From NCBI GenBank assembly GCA_001789205.1, contig MFYT01000005.1:12481-76480 (forward strand): a DNA stretch of 64,000 nt, in the 5' to 3' direction. Each line of letters starts with the position of its first letter. The stretch's first letter is position 1. The notes below the pieces were generated by a model. It was not told the origin of the DNA. It did not search any database and saw only the letters and a program-made list of their open reading frames with translations. This DNA comes from Candidatus Raymondbacteria bacterium RIFOXYA2_FULL_49_16. GTDB lineage: Bacteria > Fibrobacterota > OXYB2-FULL-49-7 > XYB2-FULL-49-35. The translations under genes and the position numbers were made by a program. This document shows positions 24,963 to 34,389 of the stretch, one piece after another.

Positions 24963-25708
24963 TACTCACCCCTTCCTGTTATAAATTGCAGGGAAGCGGG
25001 CGGTGACGGGAATGCGGGCCGTTTTGCCGGCTCTTCCGTTGTTGGTTCGTCAGAGTCTTTCATGAAAAAATACGCACCCACCCCGCCGCCTATTACAAGC
25101 GCGGCAATGCCAACATAGAGCACTGTATTGCTCTGCTTGACCTCGGCCTTTTTGCCGGAACCTTTTTTTTCACTCTCTGGAGACTTTGCCTGGGATGAAG
25201 GCGCTGTGGCCGCGGTACAGATTTGTTCCGCAATGCCGTCTATGACCTCGGTAAGCAATCCATCAATTTCACCTTTGTAATACCGTGACGCGGACTGGAC
25301 TATTTTTCCGCTTTGGACCGCGAACATTCGTACGGCCACGGAATAGGTTTGCCCTACTTTGCCAATGGAACCAACAACCATGGCATCCACGCCCAGCAAC
25401 TGGCCCATTTCAACCACGCACGCGTCCTCGTCACAGGCGCCCGAACGCTGGAAACCCTGTTCCTGGAGAATAATATCGACCTTGCCCCGTTCCATGACAG
25501 TATATACATTCCTGTCGAGTATTTTTGCGCGCAGCGCGTCTGAAAGGGTCTTTGTTTCACCAGGCTCAACACCGCTGCCTTCAAGGTCTAAAACAGCAAT
25601 GGACCGTACTTTTAACGGCTGCTGTTGCGCTGGTTGCGCCTCCTGACCTTGCACAATAGACCAGGCGAGGATGAATACAATAGAAAAAAACGCAATGTGA
25701 TTGTTCAT
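24962..25708 (-). CDS. CsgG-like exported protein with C-terminal membrane helix
   Basis: 248 aa from the ATG at 25708; an earlier in-frame start at 25747 would add 13 residues before the signal peptide. The signal peptide is HIAFFSIVFILAWSIVQGQ. The main domain (about 25-165) resembles CsgG/LpoB-type periplasmic domains: IAVLDLEGSGVEPGET, LSDALRAKILDRNVYTVMER, LGVDAMVVGSIGKVGQTYSV. A charged linker leads to a hydrophobic helix (TVLYVGIAALVIGGGVGAYF) and a Pro-rich tail. CsgG proteins form outer-membrane export pores, but this one with an extra transmembrane helix is more like an accessory protein. Its stop overlaps the start of the giant protein gene, so a role in export or assembly of that protein is plausible. 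Confidence 0.75.
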   Translation of the reverse strand: MNNHIAFFSIVFILAWSIVQGQEAQPAQQQPLKVRSIAVLDLEGSGVEPGETKTLSDALRAKILDRNVYTVMERGKVDIILQEQGFQRSGACDEDACVVEMGQLLGVDAMVVGSIGKVGQTYSVAVRMFAVQSGKIVQSASRYYKGEIDGLLTEVIDGIAEQICTAATAPSSQAKSPESEKKGSGKKAEVKQSNTVLYVGIAALVIGGGVGAYFFMKDSDEPTTEEPAKRPAFPSPPASLQFITGRGE

Positions 25709-25843
25709 ATTAAGAAGACCCTTTCCTTGTTTCAGGTATAATAACAAATATTTATATTCGCTTAAATATAATATTAAAACAGAGTTGTGACAAATCCAAC
25801 AAAAAAATTTTGTTTAAAAAGACGCCTAGATATAGAATTGGAA

Positions 25844-27178
25844 TTATTTTACCAACATTGCCCTGGCAATATGCGTCTTGCCGTTGATCCTGGCCCTGAT
25901 TACATATACACCCGCAGGCTGGGTTGATGCGTCCCAGGTAACTATGCCATTGATCACATGATTTGACAAATCCGTGATCATCCGTCCATGGATATCGTAT
26001 ATCACAATGTATATCGTATGCAGGGATTGGTCGCGACCCGTTCCTGCAAATATTTTCTCAATAGAAATAACAACAGCCGGATTAAACGGATTCGGCGCAA
26101 CCAATATCCCTTCTTTACCAGCCGCCGCGTTCTGTTCAATGCCTGTGCATGTTGGACAGCCAGACGTATCCTGGCTGGATTCCCAGTCGTAATCAAAATT
26201 GTCGAGCCAGGTTTTGGCCTCGCACGACAGGCTGCAGAGCTTGTTACCGGCAAAATCGCAAAGATATACGGGTGCAAGCGCGTTAATTTCGTCGGGCAGG
26301 GTAGTGATCAGATTGTCGCTCATGTTCATCCTGGAGAGCGCTGTGCTGCCGATAGAGGCCGGGACTGCCGCGATCTGATTATTACTGCAGTCGATATAAT
26401 CGAGAAGGGTAAGGCCGCCCAGATTAGGTAGCGCGGTAATCGCGTTGTTAGCACAGGAAAGCGTGGTGAGAGCGGTCAGCGATGAGACTGGGTCAATGGC
26501 GGAAAGGGCGTTCTCGTTCACATTGAGCTCTTCGAGAACAGTGCACGAGCTCAATTCATCGGGAAGCGCGAAAAGCGAAGAATTGGAAACCAAAAATTTT
26601 TTCAACTGCGTAAAATTGCCCAATGAGGCGCTGAGCGTTCCCAAATCATTATCAGAAAGGTCGAGATACTGAAGGCTGGTAAGGGACCAGAGTTCTTCGG
26701 GGAGCGAGGAAAGCATGTTGCCGTTGAGACGCAGCCCGACAAGATCAGTACAGCCGCCAATGGACGACGAGAGAGTAGAAAGCTGATTTGTTGAAAGATC
26801 GAGGTATTTTAGGCTGCTGAGACTGCCAAGGGCGCTGGATACAGACCCCAGAATATTGTTCGCGAAAAGCAGGGTGTCGAGCCAGGTGAGGACTTCAATG
26901 CCCGTGGGAAAACTACCCATGAAGTTATTGTCGAGATTGACCCACTCAAGCGCCGTGAGATCCGCGGTGGCTGCGGGAAAAGTGAGTGACGAGAGGTTCA
27001 AATCGCTGAGATTGAGGCGGACAATGCGGCTGCCGGAAGTTGCGGTGACATTATCGACAGTAAGGAAACTGAGCCCATTTGCCGCAAGAATGGCCCGTAC
27101 AGCCAGGGAATCGTTGGTGTAGGTTTGAGCGGAAACAAACGTAACTGCAGCAGCAACAACAAGTAATACCTTTTTCAT
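25844..27178 (-). CDS. Secreted leucine-rich-repeat protein with sorting tail
   Basis: 444 aa from the ATG at 27178, chosen for the AAGGAGGCGCAT ribosome-binding site and the signal peptide VLLVVAAAVTFVSAQTY. About ten leucine-rich repeats of 22-23 residues follow (LTALEWVNLDNNFMGSFPTG, LSSLKYLDLSTNQLSTLSSS, LTSLQYLDLSDNDLGTLSAS). The C-terminus has a short Cys-containing cap, then VAPNPFNPAVVISIEK and WDASTQPAGVYVIRARINGK, a type IX-type sorting domain. It is a surface or secreted binding protein; the ligand is unknown. It lies between tgt and the CsgG-like gene. Confidence 0.88.
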   Translation of the reverse strand: MKKVLLVVAAAVTFVSAQTYTNDSLAVRAILAANGLSFLTVDNVTATSGSRIVRLNLSDLNLSSLTFPAATADLTALEWVNLDNNFMGSFPTGIEVLTWLDTLLFANNILGSVSSALGSLSSLKYLDLSTNQLSTLSSSIGGCTDLVGLRLNGNMLSSLPEELWSLTSLQYLDLSDNDLGTLSASLGNFTQLKKFLVSNSSLFALPDELSSCTVLEELNVNENALSAIDPVSSLTALTTLSCANNAITALPNLGGLTLLDYIDCSNNQIAAVPASIGSTALSRMNMSDNLITTLPDEINALAPVYLCDFAGNKLCSLSCEAKTWLDNFDYDWESSQDTSGCPTCTGIEQNAAAGKEGILVAPNPFNPAVVISIEKIFAGTGRDQSLHTIYIVIYDIHGRMITDLSNHVINGIVTWDASTQPAGVYVIRARINGKTHIARAMLVK

Positions 27179-27238
27179 ATGCGCCTCCTTCTGGCTGTAT
27201 GCCATACCCTATTAAAGATATCTTTTTTTTTATACTTG

Positions 27239-28375
27239 TCAATGATTTTCTTCTGTGACCCCGGCTAAAAAAGTCTTTCTCCAGGCTGCAAAATTTCCCG
27301 CAACAATCGCCGCACGTATTTCCTGCATCATATTCAGATAAAAATACAGGTTATGATATGTTGCCAACCTCAGGGCCGTGATCTCGTTGGCATTAAACAG
27401 GTGCCGAAGATAGGCGCGCGAATAATTTTTGCAGACAAAGCAGCCGCAATCAGGGTCAAGAGCAATGTCCGCGGAGTTCTTGTATTCGCCTGCTTTGTAA
27501 TGGACCCTTCCCCGCGAAGTGAATACCTGGCCATTGCGCGCATTACGCGTGGGTATGACGCAGTCGAACATGTCCACCCCGCGCGATACCGCCTCAACAA
27601 TGTTTTCCGGTGTGCCCACACCCATCAGATATCGGGGTTTGTCCTGCGGAAGGTGCGGGCAGATGCAATCGAGCATGGCATACATGGTTTCCGCAGGTTC
27701 GCCCACAGAAAGGCCGCCTATGGCACTGCCCGCGACATCCGCGGCTGCAATGAATTTCGCGCTTTCTTCACGCAGGTCAGGATGAACGCTGCCCTGAACA
27801 ATGCCGAAAAGCGCCTGACTGCCATTATTCTTTTCATGCGCAGCCATTGATCGCGCAAGCCATTCATGGGTCCGTACCATTGCTTTTGCCGCATCGTCCT
27901 TTGGACAGGGATGCATGACGCACTCGTCAAAAGGCATTATGATATCTGATCCAATTGTCTTTTGCGCGGCAATGACAGATTCCGGAGTGAACATGAGCTT
28001 GTCGCCGTTCACATGCGACCTGAATTCCACGCCTTCATCCGTGACTTTACGGGTTTCTTTCAGTGAAAAAACCTGGTAGCCGCCGCTGTCCGTAAGAATG
28101 GGCCGGTTCCAGTTCATGAATTTGTGCAGGCCACCGGCTTTTTCAATGACATCGAGCCCGGGCCGGACAACGAGATGGTATGTATTTGAAAGGATTATTT
28201 TTGCATCAAGGGCCAGAAGGTCTTCGCTGCACAGCGTCTTGACCGCGCCCGCTGTTCCCACAGGCATGAAGACCGGGGTCTCGATTTCACCGCGGGACGT
28301 GGTTATTTTCCCCGCGCGCGCACTTGTCGCGGGGTCTTGGCCTTCGAGTTTAAACTTGAATGTTTCAGCATCCAT
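27239..28375 (-). CDS. tgt: Queuine tRNA-ribosyltransferase (tRNA-guanine transglycosylase)
   Basis: Exchanges guanine-34 for the queuosine precursor preQ1 in GUN-anticodon tRNAs. Seen: GEIETPVFMPVGTAGAVKTL, LSNTYHLVVRPG, ILTDSGGYQVFSL with the catalytic Asp region, GGLSVGEP, PRYLMGVGTPENIVEAV and the nucleophile region MFDCVIPTRNARNG. The zinc site CGCFVCKNYSRAYLRHL is intact. Length of 378 aa is standard. Its start follows directly on the stop of the 63-aa gene of the PIN-domain pair. Confidence 0.95.
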   Translation of the reverse strand: MDAETFKFKLEGQDPATSARAGKITTSRGEIETPVFMPVGTAGAVKTLCSEDLLALDAKIILSNTYHLVVRPGLDVIEKAGGLHKFMNWNRPILTDSGGYQVFSLKETRKVTDEGVEFRSHVNGDKLMFTPESVIAAQKTIGSDIIMPFDECVMHPCPKDDAAKAMVRTHEWLARSMAAHEKNNGSQALFGIVQGSVHPDLREESAKFIAAADVAGSAIGGLSVGEPAETMYAMLDCICPHLPQDKPRYLMGVGTPENIVEAVSRGVDMFDCVIPTRNARNGQVFTSRGRVHYKAGEYKNSADIALDPDCGCFVCKNYSRAYLRHLFNANEITALRLATYHNLYFYLNMMQEIRAAIVAGNFAAWRKTFLAGVTEENH

Positions 28376-28567
28376 TCATTGTTTATACTTTTTGGCCGCA
28401 TGGAATATATCATCAACCGTTTTATCTTCCCACAAATGAGCCTGCCATTCCGTATAATCAAAAGGCTCTTTTTTAATCAGCAAGATGAACTTTTCAGCCT
28501 CTACCAAGCCGAGTGTGTTATGCAAGGTTTTCATACCTTCGCTTTTGATAAGAGTGTCAGATCTCAT
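28376..28567 (-). CDS. Small conserved partner of the PIN-domain protein
   Basis: 63 aa: LVEAEKFILLIKKEPFDYTE, then WQAHLWEDKTVDDIF, acidic and helical. I recall proteins of this kind beside PIN-domain genes of the same type in other bacteria, so it is a probable antitoxin or regulator, but this is memory and not a search. The start overlaps the PIN stop by one base (TAATG). Having the presumed antitoxin second is unusual for VapBC modules. Confidence 0.6.
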   Translation of the reverse strand: MRSDTLIKSEGMKTLHNTLGLVEAEKFILLIKKEPFDYTEWQAHLWEDKTVDDIFHAAKKYKQ

Positions 28568-29025
28568 TAAAGGGCCTCCTCAGAAAGAATGAAAACAAAT
28601 TCAACCGGATTGACAATTAAAATCCCGTTAATTTTCGATTTAAGCATCCTTGTATCGGTTGTGAGCAGAAAATCAGCTTTTGCATGGATCGCGCATGCAA
28701 TATGCAAGGCGTCCTTTGATTTTAAATTGGTTTCCAGCTGGATTTTATTTGCAGAAATTCGAACTTCATCAAGGGCCTGGACAGTTGTTTTTGCTGTATA
28801 TTTCCATTCGAGAATAGACTCTTTTTGTTCGGCCAGCGGATTGGCGCTATTTTCAAAGTCGAGCATAAATGACCATATCAGGTCCAATGAATTCTGCTTG
28901 ATTAAATCCTGCACATACAGTTTCGCTTCGGTCTCAAGATGGACCTTTTCCTGCAGCTGACTGTCGTACGGTCTGTTAAAACAACAGTTGTCAAGGTACA
29001 CCGTTTTCTTCTTTGGCTTATCCAT
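28567..29025 (-). CDS. PIN-domain protein (VapC-like ribonuclease)
   Basis: 152-aa PIN domain. The fold is indicated by TVYLDNCCFNRPYD near the N-terminus (first acidic residue), a central acidic residue in NSLDLIWSFMLDFENSANPL, and SKDALHIACAIHAKADFLLT with TTDTRML (third and fourth acidic residues). PIN proteins of toxin modules cut RNA. It is coupled by TAATG to a 63-aa gene, and both lie just upstream of tgt. Whether it is a toxin here rests on the gene pairing only. Confidence 0.78.
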   Translation of the reverse strand: MDKPKKKTVYLDNCCFNRPYDSQLQEKVHLETEAKLYVQDLIKQNSLDLIWSFMLDFENSANPLAEQKESILEWKYTAKTTVQALDEVRISANKIQLETNLKSKDALHIACAIHAKADFLLTTDTRMLKSKINGILIVNPVEFVFILSEEAL

Positions 29026-29109
29026 GATTATTCCTCTTGGCCTGCTGGTTAAGAGATCCTATTATTATAAATTACAATATAATGCATTACAACTCCAGTA
29101 ATTCCAGGG

Positions 29110-29829
29110 TTAAAATATAAACATATTGAGTTTCTGTTTGCGCTGTTGCCAATCCGGCATGGCCCTTGTTAGAATTTTAAAGAACTCAGAATCATGCTCA
29201 CGGTTTGAAAGATGGCATAGTTCATGGAGAATGACATATTCAATACACGACAAGGGCGTCTTCACAAGGTTGATATTTAAAGTAATCAATCCAGCCTTTG
29301 TGCAACTCCCCCATCGTTTATTCATGTTCTTTATCTGAAACTTTATATTCATGGTTTGTACAGGTTTCATGACTTTCGTTAAAATACCAAGGCGTTCTTT
29401 GAGCAATTTTTTAGCATGCAAAACATACCAGGCGTCCAATGCATTCTTTACAGTCTTGGTATCTTGTGGATCTGGCACATTAATATAGAGAAAAGGTCCC
29501 AATAATTTCACCCCGGTATTTGCCGCTTGTCTTACCCGAAGGCGGTATTGCCGGCCCAGATACAGATGTGTTTCCCCGGAAATATAACGCCGTTCCTCGG
29601 GTAACGGGTGAAAACGCTGGAAAAACGACCGCTGCTTGGCAATCCATTTCCTGCGTCTTCGTATCCTTTCATGGACCAGCTCCAGCGGTTGTCCTGCTGG
29701 GGCAATTGCCTGAACAGATCGATTTGGAAAAACAGTGATGCTCAGCCGTTTCTGGTTTCGAAAACAAACGGCAACTGGAATAGTTTCTGACCCAAACTGC
29801 AGGGCGTATGTGGTGGAACCGGGAATCAT
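29110..29829 (-). CDS. YgjP-like M48-type metallopeptidase (DUF45)
   Basis: 239 aa with the zinc-protease signature YVILHELCHLSNREHDSEF near residue 205 and the family motif MNKRWGSCTKAGLITLN; the N-terminal half includes HERIRRRRKWIAKQR. Members of this family commonly sit beside type I hsdR genes, as here: the start overlaps the hsdR stop by 4 nt (ATGA). Its role in restriction systems is not established; the HExxH suggests a peptidase. It is the last gene of the type I operon. Confidence 0.88.
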   Translation of the reverse strand: MIPGSTTYALQFGSETIPVAVCFRNQKRLSITVFPNRSVQAIAPAGQPLELVHERIRRRRKWIAKQRSFFQRFHPLPEERRYISGETHLYLGRQYRLRVRQAANTGVKLLGPFLYINVPDPQDTKTVKNALDAWYVLHAKKLLKERLGILTKVMKPVQTMNIKFQIKNMNKRWGSCTKAGLITLNINLVKTPLSCIEYVILHELCHLSNREHDSEFFKILTRAMPDWQQRKQKLNMFIF

Positions 29830-32800
29830 TCAGGATACCTGACGCGGGCAATATCCAGGACAGTATCGAGAAGCGTGTCGATCTCTTCAAAAGAGAGGGA
29901 TATACTGTTCTTCTCTTTTAGGTCAAAAAGATAGTCTTCAATGGCCAATTTCATTTGGTTCTGGATGTCCTGATTGCTGGTCCAGTTAACAATCATTTTT
30001 TCTTTAATCAGTTTATCTATTTGAATACCCGCATCAGCCCCGATCTTTCTGGCATCGCTTTTTTCCGCAACATGGGAAGCAAAGACCTCGAGCAGCACAC
30101 CATAAAAGGCTTTCGCAACCTCCAGGTTCTCAAGTTCCTTTGGAATTTCGTCACCCGACCTAGTTCTGATTTTTTCTGATATTTCCGTAACTTTTGCAAG
30201 ATATTCCGCGTCTGTTAGTCTTTGTTGCCGGAAAGCGCGAATGGCTGCTTCCAATAATTCTGAAAATTTCTTATAAAAAGCCGGGTCCTCGGCCATTTTC
30301 TCACTGATGGTCTTCTTTGTCCGGTATGCGATAGTATCAGCTTTTGAAGCAGTACTTCCCTGTTTCTCTACTTCTTTGGCAAATGTATCCGCATCAAAGA
30401 TGTTCACCAGATTAGTGAGTTTTTCTACTTCTCCTGTGCCGACGTGCGTATCCAGCAGTTTCTGAATACGGGTTTCATACTCTTTAAAATCCACAACCTC
30501 GGCGTACCGGCGCCTGACTGATGTGCGCAACTGCATGAAGAACCGGAGATCTGCCTTATATTTTTCAACAATCTTTTCCGGGGTCTTGTCGATAAATTTC
30601 TGGGAAGCAATCGCAATACCAAGCGTCCGCGCATACACGGACAGGCGCTCGTAGAACTTTTCCCTGATCGCTTCGTCGGCAAGCAGCCGTTCATACGCTT
30701 CTTCATCGCGTTTGTTGTCTATGGTCTTGAAGATGTCCCAAAGGTCTGAATAACGCTGCGAAAGCTTTGCCACCTCGACTTCAATATCAGCAAGGGCATT
30801 GCATAAATCGTCAAGGCCTTCATCTTCAAACGCAGAAAGCTTGCCGTAAATATCGAGGGCCTTGTCCAGGTTTTCCAGGACCCCCCGGTAATCGATAATA
30901 TATCCAAAATCTTTTCCATCGTGCAGGCGGTTGACGCGGGCAATGGCTTGGAGCAAAGTATGGTCTTTGAGCATGCGGGTTAAATAAAGGACCGTGTTTC
31001 GCGGCGCATCGAACCCGGTAAGGAGTTTGTCCACAACAATGATGATTTCAGGCTGCTCACTGTTTTTAAACGCATTTATGAGCTGCCGGTTGTATTCACG
31101 GTCTGTGCCGTATTTACTCATCATTCTTTTCCAGAAGAGTTTGACCTCTTCTTTTGTGTCGCCATGCGGATCATCCTCGCCTTCCCGGTCATCGGGTCCG
31201 GAGATCAGCACTTCGGATGACACCATGCCGAATTCATCGAGGTATTTTTTATACAGTAGCGCAGCGGCCTTGTCCTGGGCAACCAGCTGTGCCTTGTATG
31301 GGGTCCCCTGCCATGCGTCCCGGTAATGGACGCTAATGTCGTATGCAACGCGCTTGACCTTCTGTTCAGCCTTGTTCAACTGGTCTGTAGTGGAAAATTT
31401 CTTTTTTAAATCAGCCCTTTGCGCGGGTGTAAGGTTTTCTGTAATCCGGGCAAACCACGAATCAATGGCTTCCTTGTCCACGTTCTGCTCAACGTGCCGG
31501 CCTTCGTACAATAATGGAACAACAGCCTTGTCCTTTACCGCGTCTGTAATAGTGTACGTGTCTATTAACCCGCCGAAACGGAAAATAGTATTCCGGTCGT
31601 CTTTCATGACCGGCGTGCCTGTAAATCCCATAAAACAGCCATTGGGAATGGCTTTTTTCATTTTTGCATGCAGTTCGCCAAATTGTCCCCGATGGCTTTC
31701 ATCGACCAGGACGAAAATATTGGGGTTTTCGTTTCGGGCGGACTTGGCAACAGCAGCCTCAAATTTATCTATGACCGTTGTTATGATTGTGGACTTATTT
31801 TCCATCAGAAGTTCGGCAAGATGCTTGCCTGTCTTTGCCTGCACAGGTGCGCTCCCGCAATGCAGAAAGACTTTGTATATCTGATCGTCAAGATCTACCC
31901 TGTCGGTCACAAGCACTATTTTGTAATTATTCAAACCCGTTTCAAGCGCAAGAGCTTCAGCAAGCATGACCATGGTAAGGCTTTTTCCTGACCCTTGCGT
32001 ATGCCAAATGACCCCTCCCTGCCGGGACCCATCGGGCTGCACCTTTCTGATGCGATTCATTGTTTTTCTGACGCAGAAATACTGCTGGTGCCGGGCAATT
32101 TTCTTTTCTCCGGAATCGAACAGCATGAAACGATAAACAAATTCCAGGAGCCGTTCGCGGCGGCACAGGTTGAACAGCGCGTGGTCCTGTTCTGTTATTT
32201 GCCTGCCTTTGGCTTCTATTGCATCGAAATATGCGCGGATATAATGGAAACGATCCTCAAATAGACGGTCTTTTTGTTCCGGGGAAGGAATCTGGCTGAT
32301 TGCGCGATAAATGTCTTCTTCTACATATTCCTGTTCTTTCCAGACTGACCAGAATTTCGGGATGGTGCCAACTGTGCCGTATTTAGCCTCGTTTTTTGAA
32401 ACAGCGATTAATAATTGGGCATAATGGAAAAGTTTTGGTATTTCATAGTCTTTTTGGTTTCTGATATGCTGGCTTATTGCTTCGCCAATGGGGTCTTTCA
32501 TGTCCGGCCGTTTGCATTCAATGACCGCGAGGGGGATGCCGTTCACGAAAAGGACAATATCGGGCCTGCGGGTTTCGTTGCTGCCTGTGCGTTCGACTGA
32601 GTACTCTTCTGTGACGTGAAAGACGTTGTTTTCCCAGTTGTTCCAGTCGATGTAATACAGTTGGAAACTCTTGATGTCGCCTGCGATTACCTGCGGCAGG
32701 CCTTTTCCAAGGCAGAGAAGGTCGTAAATCTGTTCATTGGTTTTTAGAAGGCCGTTGTCCATGACACTGGTAAGTGTGTGCAGGGCGTCGATGATGTTGC

Positions 32801-33056
32801 CGTCGGTGAATGGGAATGCGCCGCCTTTGTATTTGATGACGTTTATTTTACGTAGCTGTTCAACCAGGATATTTTCGAGGACCACATTGCCCTTGCGATT
32901 ATTCCGGGCCGCATCTGCCTCAATGGGGGTCAGATACGTATACCCGATGTTCTGCAGCAGTTGCAGAGCGGGGATTTGGGATATGTGGTCCTCCTTCATG
33001 GAGGGGATGGGATTTTTAGGAAAATCTGGCATGTTTTTTCTCACTTTTGCAACCAT
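29826..33056 (-). CDS. hsdR: Type I restriction enzyme, endonuclease/translocase subunit HsdR
   Basis: Motor and nuclease subunit of the type I system. The N-terminal nuclease domain has RRPDIVLFVNGIPLAVIECK (Asp and Glu-x-Lys of the PD-(D/E)xK fold). The SF2 helicase part has Walker A HTQGSGKSLTM, the DExH box VDESHRGQFG, MGFTGTPV (motif III) and LLTGFDAPRNTVLYLTR (motifs V-VI). The remaining ~300 residues are the helical coupling domain that docks on HsdM. At 1076 aa it is full length. The ATG at 33056 lies inside a 28-bp perfect palindrome; a second ATG at 33032 (MPDFPKN) is a possible start. Confidence 0.95.
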   Translation of the reverse strand: MVAKVRKNMPDFPKNPIPSMKEDHISQIPALQLLQNIGYTYLTPIEADAARNNRKGNVVLENILVEQLRKINVIKYKGGAFPFTDGNIIDALHTLTSVMDNGLLKTNEQIYDLLCLGKGLPQVIAGDIKSFQLYYIDWNNWENNVFHVTEEYSVERTGSNETRRPDIVLFVNGIPLAVIECKRPDMKDPIGEAISQHIRNQKDYEIPKLFHYAQLLIAVSKNEAKYGTVGTIPKFWSVWKEQEYVEEDIYRAISQIPSPEQKDRLFEDRFHYIRAYFDAIEAKGRQITEQDHALFNLCRRERLLEFVYRFMLFDSGEKKIARHQQYFCVRKTMNRIRKVQPDGSRQGGVIWHTQGSGKSLTMVMLAEALALETGLNNYKIVLVTDRVDLDDQIYKVFLHCGSAPVQAKTGKHLAELLMENKSTIITTVIDKFEAAVAKSARNENPNIFVLVDESHRGQFGELHAKMKKAIPNGCFMGFTGTPVMKDDRNTIFRFGGLIDTYTITDAVKDKAVVPLLYEGRHVEQNVDKEAIDSWFARITENLTPAQRADLKKKFSTTDQLNKAEQKVKRVAYDISVHYRDAWQGTPYKAQLVAQDKAAALLYKKYLDEFGMVSSEVLISGPDDREGEDDPHGDTKEEVKLFWKRMMSKYGTDREYNRQLINAFKNSEQPEIIIVVDKLLTGFDAPRNTVLYLTRMLKDHTLLQAIARVNRLHDGKDFGYIIDYRGVLENLDKALDIYGKLSAFEDEGLDDLCNALADIEVEVAKLSQRYSDLWDIFKTIDNKRDEEAYERLLADEAIREKFYERLSVYARTLGIAIASQKFIDKTPEKIVEKYKADLRFFMQLRTSVRRRYAEVVDFKEYETRIQKLLDTHVGTGEVEKLTNLVNIFDADTFAKEVEKQGSTASKADTIAYRTKKTISEKMAEDPAFYKKFSELLEAAIRAFRQQRLTDAEYLAKVTEISEKIRTRSGDEIPKELENLEVAKAFYGVLLEVFASHVAEKSDARKIGADAGIQIDKLIKEKMIVNWTSNQDIQNQMKLAIEDYLFDLKEKNSISLSFEEIDTLLDTVLDIARVRYPE

Positions 33057-33079
33057 TTTCCTGATATCAGGAAAATGGT
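33052..33079. promoter_or_regulatory. 28-bp perfect palindrome at the hsdR start
   Basis: ACCATTTTCCTGAT followed by its exact reverse complement ATCAGGAAAATGGT. The first possible hsdR start codon and its AGGAAA ribosome-binding-like sequence are inside it. It may be an operator for a dimeric repressor, or an RNA hairpin that hides the start. No repressor can be named from the sequence. Confidence 0.6.
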
Positions 33080-33171
33080 CTAACTTGTTTTAAATCAGAG
33101 ACCTACACAAGCGCTCCCGTTTTATGCGAAATTTTCATTTTATCCGGCATGGAGGATACGTTTCTTTCCGT

Positions 33172-34389
33172 TTACGTCTTCACCCGTATCTTCCCCGTGA
33201 GAAGCTTTTGCATCAGACCTTTCTTTTGTATCTGTAAAACCTGCAAATATTCATTAAGCTTTTGAATTTCATTGTCGACAGATTCAAAAAAGCTGGCAAT
33301 TTTCTTCTGTTCAAAAACATCGGGAACATTTACTTGAATTTCAGCAAAGTTGCAAAATTTCAGATTCAGAGTATCGCTAACCAATCCTTGAGAATGCCGA
33401 TAAAATTGGTGTACGACTTCAGGATATTTGAATAATTGTGCTATAAACGGACCATAGGCGTCGGGACCTGGAATACAAATAGTATATGCGGGACTTACGA
33501 GACCTTCAAGTGGAGATAACGCGGAAACGCCTTGCCACATGCGCATTGTGTTATATCCGATATCTCCAACGGCAATTCTTTTATATAAGCTCTTATCTTC
33601 GTTTGAAGAATCTTTTCTTCCCATTTCTGAATGGGGAATAATCCCTTTCTCGCTGGTTATTGAGAGCAGCGGCAAATCAGGCCTATTTATTTCATCTCTT
33701 TCTAAAAACAATTTTCCCAGGCGAATTTTCTTCCACTCCCCCTTGCACCCCGGGAACCGCCTCTTCCCGGTCAGGAGCTGCTGCATGAGCCCCTGCTTAG
33801 TTTTAATCTTACACCCTATTAATTTACGCAAATTTAAAGCCAGCTCATCCCAAACTCGAAGGACATCAACAATTGCTTTTTGCTCGCTTTTAGATGGTAG
33901 TGGAATAAGAAGTCGTTGTAATATTTCTTGACTAAGATTTGATATGTTCGTCCCACCCCCTTCAGTGAAAATTTGGTTACGAATTAGGGATGTACGCATC
34001 TGCAAATTCACATATTCAGGAATAACACTGTCATTTTTAATACGTGCGCGAATGGTGAAACCTGAATGACTGATTGGTTCCGATATTTTAGGAACCAATA
34101 AGCATCTGCCAATAAGGTTTTTATTGCCATTTGAGCGTACGAAAAGTAGGTCTCCTTCTCGTACCATATCTTCGTTATTGCTGGGTTTCGAGATGCTAAC
34201 CGTCTCAAGGTTTGACAAATCACAAACATATCGATCTTGAAAGTCGGATACGCCAACAATTTTAACAGTGTGACCAAAGTCTTTTCTTAAAAAATTTATT
34301 CCATTACGAAAATCTGCAATTTGACCAAAAGGTATCTTCTGCCAATCTGATTTATTTCTAATATCGTTTTTATTCATTCGTTTGCTCAT
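33172..34389 (-). CDS. hsdS: Type I restriction enzyme, specificity subunit HsdS
   Basis: Two-target-domain specificity subunit of 405 aa from the start at 34389. This start (MSKRMNKN) is preferred because it overlaps the stop of the preceding gene as ATGA with GGAAGGAAT upstream; the frame is open to 34557 but that part overlaps the Abi-like gene. The first target domain opens with WQKIPFGQIADFRNG and the second with WKKIRLGKLFLERDEINRP; each is followed by a conserved helix (EQKAIVDVLRVWDELALNLRK and EQKKIASFFESVDNEIQKLN) that sets their spacing. It lies between the inserted module and hsdR. The sequence recognised cannot be read off. Confidence 0.92.
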   Translation of the reverse strand: MSKRMNKNDIRNKSDWQKIPFGQIADFRNGINFLRKDFGHTVKIVGVSDFQDRYVCDLSNLETVSISKPSNNEDMVREGDLLFVRSNGNKNLIGRCLLVPKISEPISHSGFTIRARIKNDSVIPEYVNLQMRTSLIRNQIFTEGGGTNISNLSQEILQRLLIPLPSKSEQKAIVDVLRVWDELALNLRKLIGCKIKTKQGLMQQLLTGKRRFPGCKGEWKKIRLGKLFLERDEINRPDLPLLSITSEKGIIPHSEMGRKDSSNEDKSLYKRIAVGDIGYNTMRMWQGVSALSPLEGLVSPAYTICIPGPDAYGPFIAQLFKYPEVVHQFYRHSQGLVSDTLNLKFCNFAEIQVNVPDVFEQKKIASFFESVDNEIQKLNEYLQVLQIQKKGLMQKLLTGKIRVKT

